A stretch of DNA of 64,000 bases from Rosettibacter firmus (GTDB taxonomy: Bacteria; Bacteroidota; Ignavibacteria; Ignavibacteriales; Melioribacteraceae). The position numbers and the translations under genes are program-made. Below the pieces are notes generated by a model that saw only the letters and a program-made list of their open reading frames with translations, had not been told where the DNA came from and did no database searches. The stretch is taken from assembly GCF_036860695.1 (NCBI RefSeq), contig NZ_JAYKGJ010000002.1, positions 316,001 to 380,000 of the forward strand, in the 5' to 3' direction. Positions 17,997 through 27,041 of this stretch are shown piece after piece (position 1 is the first letter of the stretch; each line of letters opens with the position of its first letter).

Positions 17997-19571
17997 ATGA
18001 AGAAAAACAAAATACTCTGGGTAGACGACGAGATAGAGCTTCTTCGCTCGCATATAATTTTTTTGAATGAAAAAGGTTATGAAGTCGATACTGTAACTAA
18101 TGGCGAGGATGCTATAGACGAAGTTAAGTCGAAACAATACGATCTTATTTTTCTTGATGAAATGATGGCTGGATTAGGTGGACTCGAAACTCTTGCACGT
18201 ATAAAAGAAATTAATCCCGATATTCCAGTTGTTATGATTACCAAAAGTGAAGAAGAATCTTTAATGCACGAAGCTATTGGAAGTAAAATTAGTGATTACT
18301 TGATTAAACCTATTGTTCCTTCACAAGTATTAATGGTTTGTAAAAAAATTCTGGAAAGCAAAAAAATTTCGAGTGAATATGTTGCAAGAGATTATATGAG
18401 TGATTTTAATGAAATTTCCAGAAGATTATTATTGAATCCAGACTACAGTGATTGGATTGAAATTTATCAAAAATTAGTTTACTGGGATCTTGAATTTGAT
18501 ATTCATCCAGAAATTGATTTTCGCCAGACTTTAATTGATCAGAAACGTGAATGCAATCAGGAATTTTCAAAATATGTTGAAGTTGAATATAAAAACTGGA
18601 TTGAAAATCTTAACGACGAAAATAATCCCACATTGACAGTTTCTGTTCTCAATAAATTTATTTTACCTTATTTAAAAAATGAGGCAGGACCATTCTTTTT
18701 ATTTGTAATTGATTGTCTTAGGTTAGATCAGTGGCTGGTAATGGAAAAACATTTGAAAGACTATTTTAATATAAAAAGAGATTACTACATTTCAATACTT
18801 CCAACCGCAACACCATATGCAAGAAATTCATTGTTTGCAGGTTTATTTCCATCAGAGATAGAAAAATATTATCCTAACCTATGGAGCTCATCACCAGAAG
18901 ATGATGAAAACACAATGAATAAATATGAGAAAGAATTATTACAACTTTATTTAGATAGAAAGAAGATTAAACTAAATAATGAATTAAAGTATATTAAAAT
19001 TATTGATCCTGAATATGGTCGTTCTTTTGAACAAAACGTATTATCATTTAAGAATAATCACTTTATAGCTGTTGTTATCAATTTTCTTGATATGATTGCT
19101 CATGGTAGATCAGATTCACAAATTCTTAAAGAAATTGCTCCAGATGAATCAGCTTATCGTTCGTTAACAAATAGCTGGTTTCAACATTCTTATCTTTTAA
19201 ATGCATTTAAATTAATCTCAAAAATTCCTGGAGCTAAAATTTTTGTAACAACAGATCACGGTAGCATACGAACTCTTAGAGGTGCTAAAGTTCTTGGCGA
19301 TCGAGAAGCTTCGACAAATCTTCGGTTTAAATTTGGTCGTAATCTTAAAGTGGATGATAAACATGCTTTGTTTATTAAGAATCCACTGGAATATAAATTA
19401 CCTAAACGTGGAGTTGCGATAAGTTATATAATTGCAAAAGAAGATTATTATTTTGTTTATCCTACCGAATATCATAAATACTTGAGTTATTATAAAGATA
19501 GCTTCCAGCATGGTGGTATTTCACTCGAAGAAATGATCTTGCCAGTTGTTACTATGGAGAGTAAATACTAA
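17997..19571 (+). CDS. porX: PorX-type response regulator with PglZ domain
   Basis: The 524-residue protein begins with a receiver domain (about 1-120): acidic Asp10/Asp11, phospho-acceptor Asp54 in FLDEMM and Lys104 in YLIKP. The remaining 400 residues are a PglZ domain of the alkaline phosphatase superfamily, with FVIDCLRLDQW near residue 240, a central NFLDMIAHGR and the TTDHGS metal motif near 420. This architecture is PorX, the response regulator of the PorX/PorY system that controls T9SS genes and directly serves the secretion machine. Its position just after sprA supports this. No PorY-like kinase is in the window. Its stop codon overlaps the tsaE start (TAATG). Confidence 0.92.
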   Translation: MKKNKILWVDDEIELLRSHIIFLNEKGYEVDTVTNGEDAIDEVKSKQYDLIFLDEMMAGLGGLETLARIKEINPDIPVVMITKSEEESLMHEAIGSKISDYLIKPIVPSQVLMVCKKILESKKISSEYVARDYMSDFNEISRRLLLNPDYSDWIEIYQKLVYWDLEFDIHPEIDFRQTLIDQKRECNQEFSKYVEVEYKNWIENLNDENNPTLTVSVLNKFILPYLKNEAGPFFLFVIDCLRLDQWLVMEKHLKDYFNIKRDYYISILPTATPYARNSLFAGLFPSEIEKYYPNLWSSSPEDDENTMNKYEKELLQLYLDRKKIKLNNELKYIKIIDPEYGRSFEQNVLSFKNNHFIAVVINFLDMIAHGRSDSQILKEIAPDESAYRSLTNSWFQHSYLLNAFKLISKIPGAKIFVTTDHGSIRTLRGAKVLGDREASTNLRFKFGRNLKVDDKHALFIKNPLEYKLPKRGVAISYIIAKEDYYFVYPTEYHKYLSYYKDSFQHGGISLEEMILPVVTMESKY

Positions 19572-19999
19572 TGGAATTCCCATATGAATTAATTGTTAAA
19601 TCAGAATCTGAAACAATTGAACTTGTAAAAAAATTAACAGATATAATAAAAGAAGGTGATGTTGTTGCTTTAAATGGAGAGCTTGGAACAGGCAAAACTT
19701 TTTTTGTTAAAGCATTTTGTAGTTTTTTTGGAATTGAAAATGTATCAAGTCCCAGCTTTACAATAGTAAATGAATACATGGGGCAAAAGAAAATTTATCA
19801 TTTCGATTTTTATCGTATAAAAAAAATTACAGAACTATATGATCTTGGTTTTGAAGATTATTTAATTGAGAAAGATGCTATCATATTTATCGAATGGGCA
19901 AATTTATGGAAAGAAATATTGCCCGAGCATTTTTATGAAATAAATTTTGAATTTCTAAATGATAATTCACGACTAATATCTATAAAAAAATATGAATAA
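19571..19999 (+). CDS. tsaE: TsaE, ATPase for tRNA t6A37 synthesis
   Basis: The 142-residue protein has the P-loop GELGTGKT (36-43), SPSFT (60-64), the HFDFYR strand and a late IFIEWA, the pattern of TsaE. TsaE works with TsaB and TsaD to add threonylcarbamoyl to A37 of ANN-decoding tRNAs. The gene overlaps porX by one base and tsaB by eight bases, so the three are translationally linked. tsaD is not in the window. Confidence 0.93.
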   Translation: MEFPYELIVKSESETIELVKKLTDIIKEGDVVALNGELGTGKTFFVKAFCSFFGIENVSSPSFTIVNEYMGQKKIYHFDFYRIKKITELYDLGFEDYLIEKDAIIFIEWANLWKEILPEHFYEINFEFLNDNSRLISIKKYE

Positions 20000-20645
20000 A
20001 ATTTTTCCTATACTTGCAATCGAAACTTCGGGAGATTTATGCAGTGTTGCAGCAATGATGGATGAAAAATGTTTTTTTGAAATAAATATCAATCAAAAAC
20101 ATATTCATTCAGAAAAAATTATTGATATGATAGATTATGTCATATCAATTTCAAAAACAGAACTGAAAAACTTTTCACAAATAGCTGTTTCAATTGGACC
20201 TGGTTCTTTTACTGGATTGAGAATAGGATTATCTGTTGCAAAAGGTCTTGCTCTTGGTAGTAATTTACCAATAGTTCCAGTTCCATCAATTGATGCTCTG
20301 GCTCTGGAAATTTCTGATTTTTTAATCAATAAAAAATTCGGGATCTTAAAATCTGCAAGCTTAGAAGATTTATATTATGCAACATTTGAATCTCAAAATA
20401 AATTTTATAAAAAACTTGATGATGCATCATTAATTAAGAAAGAAAGTTTAGAAGAAAAAATAAAAGGATTTGATATTATATTTGCAGATAAAGAATTTGT
20501 ATCGAATGTAAGAATAATTTCAGGACCACGTGCAATATACATTGCTAAATGGTCTTATTTATTTGGTCAAGAATTATTAACTTATGATTATGATTATTTA
20601 GAACCTTATTACTTAAAACAATTTAAGGTAAGAGGAAATGAATAA
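19992..20645 (+). CDS. tsaB: TsaB, scaffold subunit for tRNA t6A37 synthesis
   Basis: The 217-residue protein is of the ASKHA/TsaB type, with LAIETSGDLCSVA at the start and SIGPGSFTGLRIGLSVAKGL at about 67-86, the dimer and TsaD contact region. It is a catalytically silent TsaD paralogue needed for t6A formation. It overlaps tsaE by eight bases and the DUF1573 gene by eight bases. Confidence 0.92.
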   Translation: MNKIFPILAIETSGDLCSVAAMMDEKCFFEININQKHIHSEKIIDMIDYVISISKTELKNFSQIAVSIGPGSFTGLRIGLSVAKGLALGSNLPIVPVPSIDALALEISDFLINKKFGILKSASLEDLYYATFESQNKFYKKLDDASLIKKESLEEKIKGFDIIFADKEFVSNVRIISGPRAIYIAKWSYLFGQELLTYDYDYLEPYYLKQFKVRGNE

Positions 20646-21369
20646 CAGATACTTATTTTTAATTTTTTTATGTACAATATTTATTACAAGTTTAAGTGCG
20701 CAAAAGAAATCACCTAAAATTTATTCACCAGAACCTTCATATAGCTTTGGAGAGATAATTGAAGGACAAATAGTAGAACACGAATTTGAGATAATTAATA
20801 ATGGAGATGATGATTTAATTATTAAAGATGTAAGAGCTTCGTGTGGTTGCACTGCAGTTCAACCTTCAAAGAGAGTTTTAAAACCAAAAGAAAAAACAAA
20901 AATTAAAGTTGAGTTTGATTCACGTGGTAGAATTGGTCCACAGAAAAAGTATGTATATGTTTTAACCAATGATCTTGAAAATCCCAGATATCAATTATCT
21001 TTTGATGCAAATGTAGTGGAAAAGATATCCAGTGCTTTCCCGAATAAAAAACCAAAATTAGTTTTAAGTAAAAATGAATATAATTTTGGTGAAGTAGAAG
21101 AGGGAAAAGTAGTTCAGGCGCTTATTGATATAAAAAATGAAGGAAATGATATTCTTGAAATTAAAGAAGTCAAAACAACATGCGGTTGTACGGCTGTTTT
21201 GTTAAGCAATAAAAAACTTCATCCAAAAGAAAGTGGAACATTAAAAATTAGTCTTGATACTTCTAACAGAGAGGGACAATTAGTTCGAACAGTTTCAATA
21301 TTTTCAAATGATCCTGAAGAATCTGTTAAAGTAATAACACTTTCAGCAAATATTAAAAAGAGAAAATAA
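20638..21369 (+). CDS. secreted protein with two DUF1573 domains
   Basis: The 243-residue protein has a signal peptide (residues 1-21, [15 protein letters not shown]) and two tandem immunoglobulin-like DUF1573 domains. Each begins with an F-G-E-hydrophobic strand ([18 protein letters not shown]) and carries the characteristic cysteine pair (SCGCTAV and TCGCTAV). DUF1573 proteins are common and mostly uncharacterised in Bacteroidota and relatives. The protein presumably acts in the periplasm or at the surface. It overlaps tsaB and is followed two bases later by accD, so it is co-transcribed with house-keeping genes. Confidence 0.85.
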   Translation: MNNRYLFLIFLCTIFITSLSAQKKSPKIYSPEPSYSFGEIIEGQIVEHEFEIINNGDDDLIIKDVRASCGCTAVQPSKRVLKPKEKTKIKVEFDSRGRIGPQKKYVYVLTNDLENPRYQLSFDANVVEKISSAFPNKKPKLVLSKNEYNFGEVEEGKVVQALIDIKNEGNDILEIKEVKTTCGCTAVLLSNKKLHPKESGTLKISLDTSNREGQLVRTVSIFSNDPEESVKVITLSANIKKRK

Positions 21370-21371
21370 TT

Positions 21372-22211
21372 ATGGCATGGTTCAAAAGAAAAAAAGAAAA
21401 TATTTCACCTGATAGCAAAAAATCTGAATTACCAGATGGACAATGGTCAAAGTGTGAGGATTGTGGTGAAATTATTCACAATAAACAATTAGAAGTTAAT
21501 TTATGGACATGTCCAAAATGTAACTATCATTTTCGAATTGGAAGTGACCAGTATATTTCATTGGTTCTTGATAAAGGAACATTTAAAGAGCATGATAAGA
21601 AAATGCGTTCGGCTGATCCTCTTGAATTTGAAGATACTAAAAAATATATAGACAGAGTTAATTCAACAATTAAAAAGACTGGATTAAATGATGCAGTAAA
21701 AACTGGTACTGGCAAAATAGATGGTAAGAAAGTAGCATTTGCATGTATGGATTTTAATTTTATTGGTGGTAGTATGGGTTCTGTTGTTGGAGAAAAAATT
21801 GCTCGTATTATTGATGTTGCTTATGAAGAAAAAATTCCATTGATAATTATAAGTCAAAGTGGTGGCGCAAGAATGATGGAAGGTGCTTATTCTTTAATGC
21901 AAATGGCTAAAACCAGTGCTCGTCTTGCACGACTTGCAGATGCTAAAGTACCATACATATCAGTATTAACAGATCCTACTACAGGTGGAGTTACTGCAAG
22001 CTTTGCTATGCTTGGTGATATTATAATTGCTGAACCGAAAGCATTAATTGGTTTTGCTGGACCTCGCGTTATAAAACAAACAATTGGTAAAGATCTACCA
22101 GAAGGTTTTCAAAGATCAGAATTCTTACTTGAAAATGGCTTTATTGATTTTATAGTACCCAGACAACAATTGAAAGAAAAATTATCTTTAGTTATAGATT
22201 ATTTAACATAA
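21372..22211 (+). CDS. accD: acetyl-CoA carboxylase carboxyltransferase subunit beta
   Basis: The 279-residue protein has the N-terminal zinc ribbon (Cys28, Cys31, Cys47, Cys50 in CEDC and CPKC) and the crotonase-like carboxyltransferase fold with [38 protein letters not shown] and GFAGPRVI. With AccA it transfers the carboxyl group from biotin to acetyl-CoA, giving malonyl-CoA for fatty acid synthesis. It ends the plus-strand cluster that starts with sprA; accA is not in the window. A biotin ligase is encoded nearby on the other strand. Confidence 0.96.
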   Translation: MAWFKRKKENISPDSKKSELPDGQWSKCEDCGEIIHNKQLEVNLWTCPKCNYHFRIGSDQYISLVLDKGTFKEHDKKMRSADPLEFEDTKKYIDRVNSTIKKTGLNDAVKTGTGKIDGKKVAFACMDFNFIGGSMGSVVGEKIARIIDVAYEEKIPLIIISQSGGARMMEGAYSLMQMAKTSARLARLADAKVPYISVLTDPTTGGVTASFAMLGDIIIAEPKALIGFAGPRVIKQTIGKDLPEGFQRSEFLLENGFIDFIVPRQQLKEKLSLVIDYLT

Positions 22212-22340
22212 TTGTTAATAACGATTATTTTTTTGATATCAAATTTTTGAAAGCGTAAAAGATATATCAAAAGTATCAGAATTAATGAATCATACTTAAC
22301 TGAATTTGAAAAATTTTGGTTAGTAGTTTTTTAATAAGAC

Positions 22341-22373
22341 TTTAGAATTATTTGGAGTAGAAATAATTCTAAA
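22341..22373. terminator. perfect 13-bp AT-rich hairpin between convergent genes
   Basis: TTTAGAATTATTT (22341-22353) pairs fully with AAATAATTCTAAA (22361-22373) across a 7-base loop. It lies between the converging accD and cysteine desulfurase genes, where a two-way terminator is expected. The stem has only two G-C pairs, so termination strength is uncertain. Confidence 0.4.
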
Positions 22374-22415
22374 GTGTTCTACTTAAAAAGTCAATTCAGG
22401 GAATATTAGTTTTAA

Positions 22416-23570
22416 TTATTTTCTGAATTTTTGTATCATTTTTTTAATTACTTCGAGTGTATATTCAACTTCTTCAAGAGTATTTTGACTTCCAAATGAA
22501 AATCTTATAGTACCAGCTGCATCTTCTTCTTTATAACCTGAGTTCAATATTACATGCGATGGTTTTAGTGTGCCTGATGTGCATGCTGCTCCATTTGATG
22601 CAGCTATGCCATTGATATCTAAAAACATCAACATTGCTTCTGCATCGTTTTTATATTTTTCAGAAAGAAATGTAATATTCAAAATATAAGGAGAACTATC
22701 TTTTTCACTATTAATTAGAATATAATCTTTATCTAGATTTTTTATACCATTTATAAATTCATCTTTTAATTTTTTTACATGTTCACCTGTTTCATTCATG
22801 GTTTCTTTAGCAATTTTTATAGCTTCTGCAAAACCTATAATACCGGCGACATTCTCTGTTCCACCACGTCTGTTTCTTTCCTGTGAACCACCATGGATAA
22901 GTGGCGATAGAGGAGTACCACTTTTTACATATGCAAAGCCAATCCCTTTTGGCCCATTAATTTTATGAGCTGATGCAGTTAGAGCATGTATACCCAATGA
23001 ATTAACATCAATATGTATTTTCCCAAAACTTTGAACAGCATCTGTATGAAAATAAATGTTTTTATTTTTTATAATATCAGAGATTTCTTTAATTGGGTTA
23101 ATGCTTCCAGTTTCGTTATTGATATGAATTATTGAAATAAAAGAACTTTCATCATCAATCTTTTTGCTAATATCATCTAATTGTATTTTAAAATTTTTAT
23201 CTATATCAAACATTTGAACTAAAAAGCCATCTTCTTTTAATTGATAAAATGTATCTAAAACACTGTGATGTTCTGCGCTCGAGGTTAAAATTTTTCTTTT
23301 CCCTGATTCTTTGAATTCAGTTTTAACAATCCCGGAGATAACAAAATTATTTGCTTCGGTACCACCGCTTGTAAAATATATTTCGCCAGGTTTAGCATTA
23401 ATGAAATCAGCTATTATTTCTCTTGCTTCTTCAATTGCTACTCTTACTTTTCTTCCAAATGAATGAATTGAAGATGGGTTACCATAATGTTCTGTAAGAA
23501 ATGGTTTCATTTTTTCAAATACTTTTGGATGAAGAGGAGTTGTAGCAGCATTGTCAAAATAAACTTTCAT
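22416..23570 (-). CDS. cysteine desulfurase (NifS/IscS family)
   Basis: The 384-residue PLP enzyme begins YFDNAATTPLHPKV. It has TSGGTEANN near residue 70, HTDAVQSFGK, the PLP lysine in SAHKINGPKGIGF, the RRGGTENV loop and the catalytic cysteine in AACTSGTLKPS. It takes sulfur from cysteine for Fe-S clusters and tRNA thiolation. The active-site loop context suits the NifS/IscS group rather than SufS. No iscU or other scaffold gene lies next to it. It is 12 bp downstream of the biotin ligase gene and probably co-transcribed. Confidence 0.93.
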   Translation of the reverse strand: MKVYFDNAATTPLHPKVFEKMKPFLTEHYGNPSSIHSFGRKVRVAIEEAREIIADFINAKPGEIYFTSGGTEANNFVISGIVKTEFKESGKRKILTSSAEHHSVLDTFYQLKEDGFLVQMFDIDKNFKIQLDDISKKIDDESSFISIIHINNETGSINPIKEISDIIKNKNIYFHTDAVQSFGKIHIDVNSLGIHALTASAHKINGPKGIGFAYVKSGTPLSPLIHGGSQERNRRGGTENVAGIIGFAEAIKIAKETMNETGEHVKKLKDEFINGIKNLDKDYILINSEKDSSPYILNITFLSEKYKNDAEAMLMFLDINGIAASNGAACTSGTLKPSHVILNSGYKEEDAAGTIRFSFGSQNTLEEVEYTLEVIKKMIQKFRK

Positions 23571-23582
23571 GTATATGCCTTT

Positions 23583-24350
23583 CTATCTTAAGCTTACATC
23601 GCCATAGTGAATTTTTTCTACTTTGTCTCCAATTTTTAAAATTAAAAAACCACTTTCATCTATATCATCAAATAATCCAACTTTTACTTTATCATCCATA
23701 ACAATTTTTACTTTTCCACCAATCATTTTGCATCTATTACGCCAATCGTTTAATATTTTATCTGGAGCATCTTTTACCAGTTGCAAATTATTCTCAAAGT
23801 TATTTAATACATCACTCAATAATTTTTCTCTACTTACAATAGCTTTAAATTCTTTTCTAACAGAAGTTGGTTGAATATCATATTTGCCTGGAAAATTTGG
23901 TTGATTAACATTAATCCCAATTCCAATAACTATTTTGTTTATTTTGTTACCTTTTGAAGATGATTCGATTAATATACCTGCAATTTTTTTCTTATTAACT
24001 AAAACATCGTTAGGCCATTTAAGTTCAACATCAAATTGATATAAAGTTTCAAGTGATTGTGCAACCGATAGAGAACTTGCCAGATTAATTAAATTAATTT
24101 TCTTTTCTTTAAAATCACCTTTCAATAAAATTGAAAATGTTAAATTCTGACCTGCATTACTTACCCAGGTTCTGTTTTTTCTGCCTCTACCTTTACTTTG
24201 ATATTCTGCTAATAGAACTGTTCCATCACGATTAAATTCATTATTTGTTAACAACATTGTATTTGTTGAATCCACTTCATCGCAATAAATAAAATTGCGA
24301 CCAATAAATTCAGTATCGAGTTTGATGTCAAATTCTTCAATATTGAACAC
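23583..24350 (-). CDS. birA: biotin-protein ligase without DNA-binding domain
   Basis: The open frame reaches 24470, but a GTG at 24350 with a perfect AGGAGG four to five bases upstream fixes the start, giving 255 residues beginning VFNIEEFDIKL. Catalytic motifs are EVDSTNT, the biotinyl-AMP loop GRGRKNRTW, KWPNDV and KIAGILIE, then a small C-terminal domain ending KIHYGDVSLR. It attaches biotin to carboxylases such as acetyl-CoA carboxylase. There is no N-terminal winged helix, so it should be a monofunctional (class I) ligase that does not itself repress genes. Its promoter lies in the palindromic region shared with hsp20. Confidence 0.93.
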   Translation of the reverse strand: MFNIEEFDIKLDTEFIGRNFIYCDEVDSTNTMLLTNNEFNRDGTVLLAEYQSKGRGRKNRTWVSNAGQNLTFSILLKGDFKEKKINLINLASSLSVAQSLETLYQFDVELKWPNDVLVNKKKIAGILIESSSKGNKINKIVIGIGINVNQPNFPGKYDIQPTSVRKEFKAIVSREKLLSDVLNNFENNLQLVKDAPDKILNDWRNRCKMIGGKVKIVMDDKVKVGLFDDIDESGFLILKIGDKVEKIHYGDVSLR

Positions 24351-24411
24351 ATTTACCTCCTGAATTAAAATTTTATAAAACTCTAAAAATTTTATTGCAA
24401 TTATGCCAAAC

Positions 24412-24440
24412 TTTGTAATTAGTTGACAAATCTTTGTCAA
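24412..24440 (-). promoter_or_regulatory. candidate birA promoter inside palindrome
   Basis: Reading the minus strand, TTGACA (24440-24435) is followed after 17 bases by TACAAA (24417-24412), a perfect -35 and a 4/6 -10 of the sigma-70 type. The -35 box is one arm of the 18-bp palindrome at 24423-24440. Confidence 0.45.
24423..24440. promoter_or_regulatory. 18-bp inverted repeat, operator 1
   Basis: TTGACAAATCTTTGTCAA has 8-base arms TTGACAAA/TTTGTCAA around two bases. A related perfect palindrome lies 41 bp away centre to centre, about four helical turns, with an additional TTTGTCAA half-site at 24453-24460 between them. It does not match the CIRCE element of HrcA. The binding protein is unknown. 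Confidence 0.65.
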
Positions 24441-24463
24441 GTTTACATATGTTTTGTCAATAG

Positions 24464-24481
24464 TTGACAAACGTTTGTCAA
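24464..24481. promoter_or_regulatory. 18-bp perfect palindrome, operator 2
   Basis: TTGACAAACGTTTGTCAA is its own reverse complement and shares its arms with operator 1. Its left arm contains the -35 hexamer of the candidate hsp20 promoter, so a bound protein would block RNA polymerase. Confidence 0.7.
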
Positions 24482-24492
24482 GTTTGTAAAAA
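24464..24492 (+). promoter_or_regulatory. candidate hsp20-dnaK promoter
   Basis: TTGACA (24464-24469) is followed after 17 bases by TAAAAA (24487-24492), giving a leader of about 110 bases before hsp20. A perfect TATAAT also stands at 24515-24520 but has only a poor -35 (TTAAGA, 15-base spacing). Either could be used. Confidence 0.4.
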
Positions 24493-24609
24493 GTTAAGAT
24501 AAAGTCATAATTTCTATAATTTATTGTAAATCAATAAGTTATAGAAATATAAATTATCTGGCATACCATTTGTTTATAATTAGGCAAAGAACAAAAAAAG
24601 GAGGTAGCC

Positions 24610-25044
24610 ATGACACTCATAAAATTTGAACCTTTGAAAGAACTCGAAACCTTACATGACAGAATTCAAAGATACTTCGAAGATTTTGCAAATTTTGGTT
24701 TCCCCTTTACCGATAATTTTAATCCGAGAATTGATATCTCGGAAGACGACAATAATATAAATGTTGTTGCTGAAATTCCAGGCGTAAAAAAAGAAGATTT
24801 AAAAATCACATTGCAAGATAATATTTTAACAATAGAAGGTGAAAAGAAAAAAGAAGAAGAAAAGAAAGGAAGAAATTATTACCGTTCAGAAAGAGTTTTT
24901 GGAAGCTTCAAACGTAGCTTCACATTACCTACAGAAGTTGATGCAGATAATATTGAAGCTAAGTTTGAAGACGGTACGCTTAGAATTAATATGAAAAAAT
25001 TAAATCCAAAACCTAAAAATGAAAAAGTAATAGAGTTGAAGTAA
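24610..25044 (+). CDS. small heat shock protein Hsp20 (alpha-crystallin family)
   Basis: The 144-residue protein has a central alpha-crystallin domain (about 40-140): PRIDISEDDNNINVVAEIPGVKKEDL, then a FGSFKRSFTLP strand and FEDGTLRINMKK near the end. It acts as an ATP-independent holdase for unfolding proteins and hands clients to DnaK, encoded next. The start follows a strong AAAGGAGG. A hairpin overlapping its stop codon separates it from dnaK. Confidence 0.94.
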   Translation: MTLIKFEPLKELETLHDRIQRYFEDFANFGFPFTDNFNPRIDISEDDNNINVVAEIPGVKKEDLKITLQDNILTIEGEKKKEEEKKGRNYYRSERVFGSFKRSFTLPTEVDADNIEAKFEDGTLRINMKKLNPKPKNEKVIELK

Positions 25045-25068
25045 TTTACTTCAACTCTATCTTAATTT
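25030..25068 (+). terminator. hairpin with T-run overlapping the hsp20 stop codon
   Basis: ATAGAGTTGAAGTA at 25030-25043 pairs with TACTTCAACTCTAT ending at 25060; after the tight loop is allowed for, about 13 pairs remain. The hairpin is followed by CTTAATTTTTTT. It looks like an intrinsic terminator placed so that only part of the transcription continues into dnaK, and the stem includes the last codons and stop of hsp20. Confidence 0.6.
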
Positions 25069-25101
25069 TTTTAAAAGTTAATTAAAAAAGGAGAAAGAAA
25101 T

Positions 25102-27015
25102 ATGGGAAAAATTATTGGCATTGATTTAGGAACTACAAACTCATGCGTTGCTGTTATGGAAGGAAATGAACCTGTAGTTATTCCAAATTCAGAAGGTGGA
25201 CGTACTACCCCATCTGTTGTTGCTTTCACAAAAACAGGTGAAAGATTGGTTGGTCAACCTGCTAAACGACAGGCGGTTACCAATCCTAAAAATACAATAT
25301 TTTCTATTAAGAGATTTATGGGTAGAAGACTTGATGAAGTTGATGAAGAAACTAAAGAAGTTCCATATGAAGTCGTTGCTGGCGAAAATGGTTCGGCAAG
25401 AGTTAAGATTGGAGATAGATTATATTCACCACCAGAAATTTCTGCTATGATTCTTCAAAAAATGAAGAAGACAGCAGAAGATTATCTTGGTCACGAAGTT
25501 ACAGAAGCTGTTATTACTGTTCCTGCATATTTTAATGATGCTCAACGACAGGCAACTAAAGATGCAGGAGAAATAGCAGGTTTGCATGTAAGAAGAATTA
25601 TAAATGAACCTACTGCTGCTGCTCTTGCATATGGACTTGATAAAAAACATAAAGACCAGATTGTAGCTGTTTATGATTTAGGTGGTGGTACCTTCGATAT
25701 TTCTATTCTTCAAATTGGTGAAGGCGTGTTCGAAGTTAAATCTACTAATGGCGATACACACTTAGGTGGTGATGATTTCGATCAGAGATTGATTGATTAT
25801 TTAGCAGATGAATTTCAAAAACAAGAAGGTATAGATTTAAGAAAAGATCCAATGGCTCTTCAAAGATTAAAAGAAGCTGCTGAAAAAGCAAAAATTGAAT
25901 TATCTTCTTCAATGCAAACTGATGTTAATCTTCCATTTATTACTGCTACTCAAGATGGACCCAAACACTTAAACTTTACTATAACTCGAGCAAAATTTGA
26001 ACAATTAATAGATGATTTAATCCAGAGAACAATTCCACCCTGCGAAAAAGCTATGAAAGATGCCGGTGTTACTCCTTCTCAAATTGATGAAGTAATTCTT
26101 GTTGGTGGTTCTACTCGTGTTCCTAAAGTTCAAGAAATTGTAAGACAAATATTTGGTAAAGAACCACACAAAGGAGTAAACCCGGATGAAGTAGTTGCAA
26201 TTGGAGCTGCTATTCAGGGTGGTGTACTGGCTGGTGATGTTAAAGATGTATTGTTGCTTGATGTTACACCACTTTCTCTCGGTATTGAAACTTTAGGTGG
26301 TGTAATGACTGTTCTTATTCCGGCTAATACAACAATTCCAACAAGAAAAAGTGAAATCTTCTCGACAGCTACAGATAATCAACCCTCTGTAGAAATTCAT
26401 GTTCTACAGGGTGAAAGACCAATGGCAGCTGATAATAGAACACTTGGTAGATTTCATCTTGATGGAATACCACCTGCTCCTCGCGGTGTTCCTCAAATTG
26501 AAGTTACTTTTGATATCGATGCTAATGGAATACTTCATGTATCTGCAAGAGATAAAGCTACTAATAGAGAACAAAGCATAAGAATAACTTCTTCAAGTGG
26601 CTTGACTAAAGAAGAAATTGAAAGAATGAAACAGGAAGCTAAGGAACATGCAGCAGAGGACAGGAAAAAGAAAGAAGCTGCTGAAATTAGAAATAATGCT
26701 GATAATCTTGTATTCCAGACTAAGAAACAAATTCAAGAACTTAAAGATAAATTAACATCTGAACAAAGAAATAGATTAGAAAGTGAAATTCAAAAAGTAG
26801 AAGATGCTCTTAAAACAAATGATACCGATAGAATTAAAAGTTCTGCTGATGCATTAACCAGAGTCTGGAATGAAATTGCTCAACAACTATATTCTCAACA
26901 AGGTGCTTACTCTCAAGCTGGCACAGAAACTAAATCTAAATCCGAACGTCCTGGTAAAGATGATGGTGAAATCCAGGATGCTTCCTATGAAGTTGTTGAT
27001 GATGATAAAAAATAA
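25102..27015 (+). CDS. dnaK: chaperone DnaK (Hsp70)
   Basis: The 637-residue protein has full Hsp70 length: [16 protein letters not shown] at the start, the [13 protein letters not shown] phosphate motif near 195, [13 protein letters not shown] near 335, the [14 protein letters not shown] linker/substrate domain boundary near 388 and an acidic C-terminus ending EVVDDDKK. It refolds proteins in an ATP cycle with DnaJ and GrpE, neither of which is encoded here. The start has a good AAAGGAGA site. It lies between two hsp20 genes, 14 bp before the second one's first in-frame ATG. Confidence 0.97.
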   Translation: MGKIIGIDLGTTNSCVAVMEGNEPVVIPNSEGGRTTPSVVAFTKTGERLVGQPAKRQAVTNPKNTIFSIKRFMGRRLDEVDEETKEVPYEVVAGENGSARVKIGDRLYSPPEISAMILQKMKKTAEDYLGHEVTEAVITVPAYFNDAQRQATKDAGEIAGLHVRRIINEPTAAALAYGLDKKHKDQIVAVYDLGGGTFDISILQIGEGVFEVKSTNGDTHLGGDDFDQRLIDYLADEFQKQEGIDLRKDPMALQRLKEAAEKAKIELSSSMQTDVNLPFITATQDGPKHLNFTITRAKFEQLIDDLIQRTIPPCEKAMKDAGVTPSQIDEVILVGGSTRVPKVQEIVRQIFGKEPHKGVNPDEVVAIGAAIQGGVLAGDVKDVLLLDVTPLSLGIETLGGVMTVLIPANTTIPTRKSEIFSTATDNQPSVEIHVLQGERPMAADNRTLGRFHLDGIPPAPRGVPQIEVTFDIDANGILHVSARDKATNREQSIRITSSSGLTKEEIERMKQEAKEHAAEDRKKKEAAEIRNNADNLVFQTKKQIQELKDKLTSEQRNRLESEIQKVEDALKTNDTDRIKSSADALTRVWNEIAQQLYSQQGAYSQAGTETKSKSERPGKDDGEIQDASYEVVDDDKK

Positions 27016-27041
27016 AGTTTAATAAAAATATGGAGGTGAAT

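Noticed and set aside
24351-24470. 40-residue N-terminal extension of the biotin ligase
   Set aside because: The perfect AGGAGG before GTG 24350 and the lack of winged-helix features in the extension show it is upstream DNA that contains the promoter.
24423-24481. HrcA/CIRCE element before the heat-shock genes
   Set aside because: The arms are TTGACAAA/TTTGTCAA with at most two bases between them, not TTAGCACTC-N9-GAGTGCTAA.
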